In this document: one piece after another, positions 13,712 through 17,710 of the stretch
Layout of the letters: each line of letters opens with the position of its first letter
Position numbering within the stretch: the stretch's first letter is position 1
NCBI GenBank assembly: GCA_900772445.1
Contig: CAAHEL010000009.1
Span: 1-17,710, forward strand
From: Bacilli bacterium
GTDB lineage: Bacteria; Bacillota_I; Bacilli_A; RF39; UBA660
Direction of reading: 5' to 3'
Length of the DNA: 17,710 nt
Position numbers and translations under genes: made by a program
Notes under the pieces: model-generated
The model's database searches: none
Seen by the model: only the letters and a program-made list of their open reading frames with translations
What the model was told of the DNA's origin: nothing

Positions 13712-14491
13712 CTATGACCCCGTACTACTATAATGTTTAAGTCCTAATCTAAAAGCAAGTAAACAAGGTATTAAATAAATAAACACTAATAATGGAGATA
13801 ATAAGTATAAAACGCTATCTGATCTACCAAGTAAATATAATAAAGGATAATAATTAACCGAAGCATATGGTATTATAAAACTAAAGATAAAGACAAAACC
13901 TTTTTTAAATATACCTATTGGATACTGTGACATATATTTACCACCATCAGTTAAAACATTTTTTACCTCCAAACCATTTACTGTAACAAAACAATATGAT
14001 GCCATTAGTAAGAATATTCCAAAGAATAATACTACTGATGAGGTAAACATTAAAATAATTATCAAGATGTTTATAAAGTTAAAAGTAATATCAAGTTTAT
14101 TAATAGCAATTATAAATATTATTACTGACTGAAGTAATCTAGATAATTTAATAAAATCCATTTCTGAACACATTACTTGAAATAAAACACGCCTTGGTCT
14201 TAGTAATAATCTATCTAAGGAACCATCAATAATAAATTTTTCAAACTTGTCTATCCCTCTAAAAAATATTTCATTAAAAGCAAAGCCAAAATGTACTACT
14301 GAAAAACATAGTAATACTTCATATAAAGTAAAACCTTTAATATTATTAAATTTTTGAAATAAAGCAATTGTCATAAAATAATAAGTAAAAAATACTCCAA
14401 ACTGACTAATAAAAGTTAAAATAAATGATAATCTATATTCTAATTGTGATTTTAATTGTAATTTCATACTTTCTATATAAACTTTAACCAC
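13712..14491 (-). CDS. ABC-2 type permease subunit (COG3694-like)
   Basis: The 259-aa membrane protein has about six spans, in keeping with the ABC-2 family. The N-terminal MKLQLKSQLEYRLSFIL, and the cytoplasmic loop FIIDGSLDRLLLRPRRVLFQ (about 86-105) with its LLRP element, are typical of the COG3694 half of paired exporters of this type. It starts with GTG inside the end of the upstream permease gene (8-base overlap) with GGCGGTGA as ribosome site, so the two halves are translationally coupled and probably form a heterodimer. Substrate unknown; export is inferred from the family. Confidence 0.88.
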   Translation of the reverse strand: MVKVYIESMKLQLKSQLEYRLSFILTFISQFGVFFTYYFMTIALFQKFNNIKGFTLYEVLLCFSVVHFGFAFNEIFFRGIDKFEKFIIDGSLDRLLLRPRRVLFQVMCSEMDFIKLSRLLQSVIIFIIAINKLDITFNFINILIIILMFTSSVVLFFGIFLLMASYCFVTVNGLEVKNVLTDGGKYMSQYPIGIFKKGFVFIFSFIIPYASVNYYPLLYLLGRSDSVLYLLSPLLVFIYLIPCLLAFRLGLKHYSSTGS

Positions 14492-15287
14492 CTTGAATCA
14501 CCGCCTTTTTAAGAGCAACTCTAGAAACTATGTGACCTATAAATATTGTTATAATTATCCAAATAAAAGATAATATTAACATATTGTATCCTTCGCTAAT
14601 TGGTATACTACCTGAATAAATTCTAAAAGGAAAATCAGTAATATATCTAAAAGGAAGAAATGAAGATATTTTTTGTAACCATCCCGGAAAAAATGGTATT
14701 GGAACAACTGCTCCCATAAATAAATCTGCAACAACGGAATAAAGTGTTATTGGTCCTTTTTCATCTAACATAAACATAGTAAGAATATGCATACATAAAC
14801 TTAATGATGTTACAAGTAGTAATGCTAGTATTAAGGAGATTATAAATATTATGAAACTTTCCAATGATTTTGGGCCTGATAAATGAAATGGATAAGGTAA
14901 GATAATTCCAAGTATTATTACCGGACCAAATCTAAGTAAGGTAGCAACTAATTTTTTAGATATCATTTTTATATACCATTTAAAATAAAAGTCTTGTGGT
15001 CTAATTAATTCATAAGCAAGATTACCATTTTTAATCATTCCAAGTAATTCATTATCTCTTTCGTATGGAAATATTAGAGCAAAGAATGCTTGAGATAGCC
15101 ATAAATAAGTAACTAGTTCACTATAATTCATTGGTAGATTTTCTCCACCGCTTTCATAAAAAGCTAAATAAACCATAATAAATATTAAACCAAAAAATAT
15201 TTGAGTAGTAATACCTGCAATTGCATCCATTCTATATTGTAAGTTAGTTATAAATCTAATCCTAAAATAACTTAAATATGATTTCAT
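14484..15287 (-). CDS. ABC-2 type permease subunit (COG4587-like)
   Basis: The 267-aa protein has about six membrane spans. YFRIRFITNLQYRMDAIAGI at the N-terminus and ELLGMIKNGNLAYELIRPQDFYFKW (about 80-104, the coupling loop with IRP) mirror the arrangement in the partner permease, as expected for the COG4587 family. FLPFRYITDFPFRIYSG (about 211-227) is a further family feature. The start overlaps the ATPase stop as ATGA. It should pair with the next permease and with the ATPase as one exporter. Confidence 0.88.
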   Translation of the reverse strand: MKSYLSYFRIRFITNLQYRMDAIAGITTQIFFGLIFIMVYLAFYESGGENLPMNYSELVTYLWLSQAFFALIFPYERDNELLGMIKNGNLAYELIRPQDFYFKWYIKMISKKLVATLLRFGPVIILGIILPYPFHLSGPKSLESFIIFIISLILALLLVTSLSLCMHILTMFMLDEKGPITLYSVVADLFMGAVVPIPFFPGWLQKISSFLPFRYITDFPFRIYSGSIPISEGYNMLILSFIWIIITIFIGHIVSRVALKKAVIQGG

Positions 15288-16267
15288 AACTCATAATCCT
15301 CATATAATTTAAGTATAACATCATCAATACTTTCATTATCTATTTCTATATCATCAATATTATATTTTTTAGTTAAATTATTTAAAAATTCTGAAACACT
15401 AATAACATTAGAATCTATAACAAAATTATAACTATCTTCTTTTTTATTTCTTTTTATTATTCCTTTTAATCTAACATTTTCTATTTTATCTTTAGTAAAT
15501 AATTTAATATTTTTATAACTTCCATATTTACTTTTTAATTTTTTAATTTCTCCATCATATAGTAATCTACCATTACCTATTAAAATAATTCTTTTAGCAA
15601 GTGCTTCGATATCGCTCATATCGTGAGTAGTAAGTATAACTGTAACTTTGTTTTCTTTATTGATTTTTTTAATAAAATTTCTAACAATTTTTTTACTAAT
15701 TGCATCAAGCCCAATTGTAGGTTCATCTAAAAATAGTATTTGAGGTTTATGAAGTAAAGATGAGGCAATTTCACATCTCATTCTTTCTCCTAAACTTAAA
15801 GTTCTAACTGGTTTCTTGATTATTTCTTCGATATTAAGTAATTTAACCAGATAATTCTTGGTTTCTTGATATTCTTTATTATCTAGTTTATAAATATCTC
15901 TTAATAAATCAAAGGTATCTTCAGCAGGTATATCCCAAGCAAGTTGACTTTTTTGACCGAATACAACACCAATTTTAGATACATATTCACGTCTGTTTTT
16001 AATTGGATTAAATCCATCAACGAAAATACTACCACTAGTAGGAACAAGTATACCACTAAGCATTTTAATTGTTGTACTTTTTCCTGCACCATTTGGACCA
16101 ATGTATCCTACTATCTCCCCTTTTTTAATCTCAAAAGAAATATCTTTTACTGCCTCGACATACTGATATTCTCTTTTGAAGAATGCTTTTAAAGCAGCAA
16201 GTAATCCACTATTTCTCTTTGCTACTTTAAACGTTTTCGTTATGTTACAAACTTTGATGAATGACAT
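15284..16267 (-). CDS. ABC transporter ATP-binding protein (COG4586-like exporter)
   Basis: The 327-aa ATPase has Walker A GPNGAGKST (57-65), a Q-loop in FGQKSQLAWD, signature LSLGE (157-161), Walker B ILFLDEP (177-183, catalytic Glu182) and the switch His215 in TTHDM. A basic insertion between the first strands (about 15-36, RNSGLLAALKAFFKREYQY) and a 90-residue C-terminal extension are typical of COG4586, which pairs with COG4587 and COG3694 permeases exactly as here. The exported substrate of these systems is generally unknown. The start ATG has AAAGGAAGTGG upstream. The stop is TGA in the overlap with the next gene. The long leader contains a terminator-like hairpin. Confidence 0.94.
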   Translation of the reverse strand: MSFIKVCNITKTFKVAKRNSGLLAALKAFFKREYQYVEAVKDISFEIKKGEIVGYIGPNGAGKSTTIKMLSGILVPTSGSIFVDGFNPIKNRREYVSKIGVVFGQKSQLAWDIPAEDTFDLLRDIYKLDNKEYQETKNYLVKLLNIEEIIKKPVRTLSLGERMRCEIASSLLHKPQILFLDEPTIGLDAISKKIVRNFIKKINKENKVTVILTTHDMSDIEALAKRIILIGNGRLLYDGEIKKLKSKYGSYKNIKLFTKDKIENVRLKGIIKRNKKEDSYNFVIDSNVISVSEFLNNLTKKYNIDDIEIDNESIDDVILKLYEDYEL

Positions 16268-16292
16268 TTTACCACTTCCTTTCTAACAACGC

Positions 16293-16318
16293 AAAAAATC
16301 TACATATTTTTATGTAGA
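16293..16318 (-). terminator. Terminator-like hairpin in the leader of the ABC operon (possible attenuator)
   Basis: TCTACATA (16318-16311) pairs perfectly with TATGTAGA (16306-16299) around four A, followed by TTTTTTGC. It sits between the promoter and the ATPase Shine-Dalgarno, about 25 bases before the start codon. A 17-codon frame (ATG 16363, TAA 16312-16310) ends inside its first arm. There is no upstream minus-strand gene for it to terminate except through the IS. Confidence 0.65.
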
Positions 16319-16367
16319 ATCATCCTGTTTAAAAAATATAATAGTTTCTTTGCTAAACGTCATATTA

Positions 16368-16396
16368 AATATATAATATATTATAGTAATTGTCAA
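16368..16396 (-). promoter_or_regulatory. Promoter of the ABC operon, −35 at the apparent IS end
   Basis: A consensus TTGACA (16396-16391), a 17-base spacer and TATATT (16373-16368) lie about 100 bases before the ATPase gene. The −35 is the complement of TGTCAA, which may be the left tip of the insertion sequence. Confidence 0.7.
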
Positions 16397-16417
16397 TAAG
16401 AATTTAAAATATTTGTA

Positions 16418-16446
16418 TAGAAAAAAAGAGATTCAAGTCGTATAAT
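16418..16446 (+). promoter_or_regulatory. Possible transposase promoter
   Basis: TAGAAA (16418-16423) lies 17 bases before a perfect TATAAT (16441-16446). The −10 overlaps the left inner arm of the hairpin described at 16430-16486. Confidence 0.4.
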
Positions 16447-16486
16447 ATTGAGTTGAACAAAAAATTTATACGAAAGGACTTGAATC
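16430..16486 (+). repeat. Inverted repeat flanking the transposase ribosome-binding region
   Basis: GATTCAAGTC (16430-16439) and GACTTGAATC (16477-16486) are perfect 10-base inverted copies; GTATAA (16440-16445) and TTATAC (16466-16471) extend the stem across a 5-base bulge. The likely Shine-Dalgarno AAAGG (16473-16477) is in the bulge and right arm. In read-through transcripts this would fold and damp transposase translation, as in several IS families. Confidence 0.6.
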
Positions 16487-17506
16487 ACAACGAATATTAT
16501 AAATGAAAATAAAGAAAAAAGCAAAAGATATTTACCTCATGAATTGCATATTAGAGAAAATGCAGTTAAAACTTATAGAAACGGAAATTCAATTAATTAT
16601 GTATGTAGAAAATACCATATATCTAGAACTTCCCTTTATCGTTGGAATAAACAATATGATGGAACTAAAGAATCTTTAAAAGATAAGTCGCATAGACCAT
16701 TATCAAAACACCCTAATGCTCATACTGATGAAGAAATAACTTGGATTAAAAATCTAATAAGAAGAAATCCTGATATTACATTATGTGAATTATGGTATAA
16801 ATTAAGAATTAACCGAGGATATTCAAGGCATATTGGAAGCTTATATAGAGTATTAAAAAGATTAGATTTTTATAAAGAAATAAATATTAAAAATACATCT
16901 AAATATGTGCCTAAAAAATATGATACACCAAAGCAATTAGGAATAAAATGGCAAATTGATGTAAAATTTGTTCCAATTTGTTGCCATAGCAACAAAATAC
17001 CTGAAGACAAAAAGTTTTACCAATATACATGCATTGATGAAGCTTCTAGAGAAAGATTTCTTTTTTGGTATGATGAACACACGCCAGTTAATACCGTAGA
17101 TTTTGTAAAAAGATGTATTTCCTATTACGGATATAAAACAATAGAAATTCAAACAGATAATGGAACAGAATTCACTTGAAATCAAAGTAAAATGAAAAAG
17201 CTGCATCCACTTGGCGAATTGTGTTTAAAATTAGATATTGATCATCACAAAATTAAGCCAAGAACACCAAGACATAATGGAAAAGTTGAAAGAAGTCATA
17301 GAAATGATAACGAAAGGTTTTATAATAATTTAAAATTTGATTCGCTTGAAGATTTAAGAATAAAAGGCAAAAAATATTTAGAAAGAACTAATAAAATACC
17401 AATGGCAGTTCTAGGATATAAAACACCATTAGAAAAAAGACAAGAATTAATTATTTCTTTGCTTAACAATTATAATATACTCATTTCTTTAGTCAATGCA
17501 AAATAA
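16484..17506 (+). pseudogene. DDE transposase interrupted by one in-frame TGA
   Basis: The frame is open from 16484 but has no ATG, GTG or TTG before a TTG at 16544, although the residues ahead of it (NENKEKSKRYLPHELHIREN) look like genuine transposase N-terminus; the original start seems lost. From the TTG, residues 14-36 form a helix-turn-helix (VCRKYHISRTSLYRW). The rve core supplies Asp139 (WQIDVKF), Asp205 (QTDNGTEF) and, after the stop, the Glu in HNGKVERSHR. TGA at 17177-17179 follows EFT; the same frame continues to TAA at 17504-17506. A one-base change from a Trp codon explains it. The protein is most like IS481/IS3-type transposases with an N-terminal helix-turn-helix. Probably inactive. 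Confidence 0.85.
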
Positions 17507-17534
17507 ATTTAACTAAAGTTAATCATTGACTAAA
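17488..17534 (+). terminator. Long inverted repeat at the right end of the IS
   Basis: TTTAGTCAATG (17488-17498) and CATTGACTAAA (17524-17534) are perfect 11-base inverted copies 25 bases apart, overlapping the end of the transposase frame. Only a short T-rich stretch follows. It may act as a transcription block protecting the element or be part of its end. Confidence 0.45.
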
Positions 17535-17566
17535 TTCATTTCTGTATTATTTATGTGATAGCAAAG

Positions 17567-17590
17567 AAAAAACAACCCAATATTAATTGG
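17567..17590 (-). terminator. Probable terminator of the partial gene at the window end
   Basis: CCAAT-TAAT-ATTGG (17590-17577) is followed on the minus strand by GTTGTTTTTTC. The stem is only 5 bp. The remaining sequence from 17591 to 17650 shows nothing recognisable. Confidence 0.45.
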
Positions 17591-17650
17591 ATCATTTTTA
17601 TCAAATTTTTTGTTTCACATCATTTACAAATATACAGTATAGTTTAAATA

Positions 17651-17710
17651 TTATTTTCTTGATACATATTTTCCATCTTTAGTAGAAACAATTATTTCTT
17701 CACCTTGTTC
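17651..17710 (-). CDS. C-terminal end of an unidentified protein
   Basis: The last 19 codons and the TAA stop (17653-17651) of a minus-strand frame are present; it reads EQGEEIIVSTKDGKYVSRK. The lysine-rich, beta-like tail is too short to identify. It is followed by a small hairpin and then the IS. Confidence 0.55.
   Translation of the reverse strand, partial: EQGEEIIVSTKDGKYVSRK

Larger units (their letters stand above)
16391..17531 (+). mobile_element. Degenerate IS481/IS3-like insertion sequence
   Basis: A single DDE transposase frame on the + strand stands among minus-strand genes. The ends are tentative: TGTCAATAAG at 16391 and CATTGAC ending near 17531 share GTCAAT-R-A as a short, imperfect terminal inverted repeat. 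No clear target duplication is visible. The left end contains a hairpin around the ribosome site and the right end a terminator-like repeat. Confidence 0.5.

Noticed and set aside
15901..16192. Frames on both strands inside the ABC ATPase gene.
   Set aside because: They overlap the Walker A and Q-loop coding sequence and have no ribosome site.
17177..17179. TGA in the transposase read as tryptophan (genetic code 4).
   Set aside because: All tryptophans in the intact genes of the window are TGG and no conserved gene is broken by TGA. ireB and the ABC ATPase gene use TGA as stop, though in both a second stop follows within five codons, so those two cases alone would not decide it.
16937..17206. 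Minus-strand frame of 89 codons opposite the transposase.
   Set aside because: It has no ribosome site and lies across conserved DDE motifs of the + strand.
1..17710. tRNA, rRNA or CRISPR arrays.
   Set aside because: No cloverleaf-like blocks, rRNA-like GC-rich stretches or regularly spaced repeats were seen on either strand.

Overview
The window looks like chromosome of a very AT-rich Gram-positive of the class Bacilli, in or near the lineages related to Mollicutes. The basis is conserved gene content rather than any marker gene: a B. subtilis-like block ireB–ruvX–DUF1292(yrzB)–mltG, a CotE-type spore-coat protein, a Cse60-like protein and a SpoIIM-family membrane protein, with strong Shine-Dalgarno sequences and TTG/GTG starts. 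TGA is read as stop: every Trp codon in the intact genes is TGG, and ireB and the ABC ATPase gene end in TGA. Nearly all genes are on the minus strand. Exceptions are a 37-aa membrane peptide, a 30-aa candidate toxin and the transposase.

Region by region. 1-1536: a large surface-anchored protein with an FGE/sulfatase-modifying-like C-terminal domain, cut by the window edge. Its upstream region carries a 10-base C tract, unusual in such AT-rich DNA, and shares a 12-base sequence with the promoter of the neighbouring XRE regulator (1718-2494). 2657-4415: mnmA and a SpoIIM-like gene. 4448-4653: a small single-membrane-span peptide with a consensus promoter and a bidirectional terminator. 4652-6692: mltG, DUF1292, ruvX and ireB as a tight operon. 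6764-9286: cse60, a lipoprotein gene coupled to enolase, and cotE. 9354-10858: a lipoprotein with an Ig-like domain and a membrane-anchored serpin-like protein, probably one operon.

10963-11228 is the most interesting part. A 30-codon + strand ORF for a hydrophobic peptide has a perfect Shine-Dalgarno that can be masked by an upstream ACCTCC. It is followed by two hairpins, one placed to terminate the + strand and the other to terminate a minus-strand RNA that would start from a TATAAT at 11228-11223. This is the architecture of a type I toxin-antitoxin module with 3'-overlapping RNAs. I recognise no named family in the peptide.

11290-12945 is formate-tetrahydrofolate ligase. 13165-16267 is an operon of an ABC-2 exporter (ATPase and two permeases of the COG4586/4587/3694 type) with a CYTH-domain enzyme. 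Its leader has a TTGACA-17-TATATT promoter and a terminator-like hairpin that could be an attenuator. 16391-17531 is a decayed IS481/IS3-like insertion sequence with an in-frame TGA and no proper start. The window ends in the last 19 codons of an unidentified minus-strand gene.
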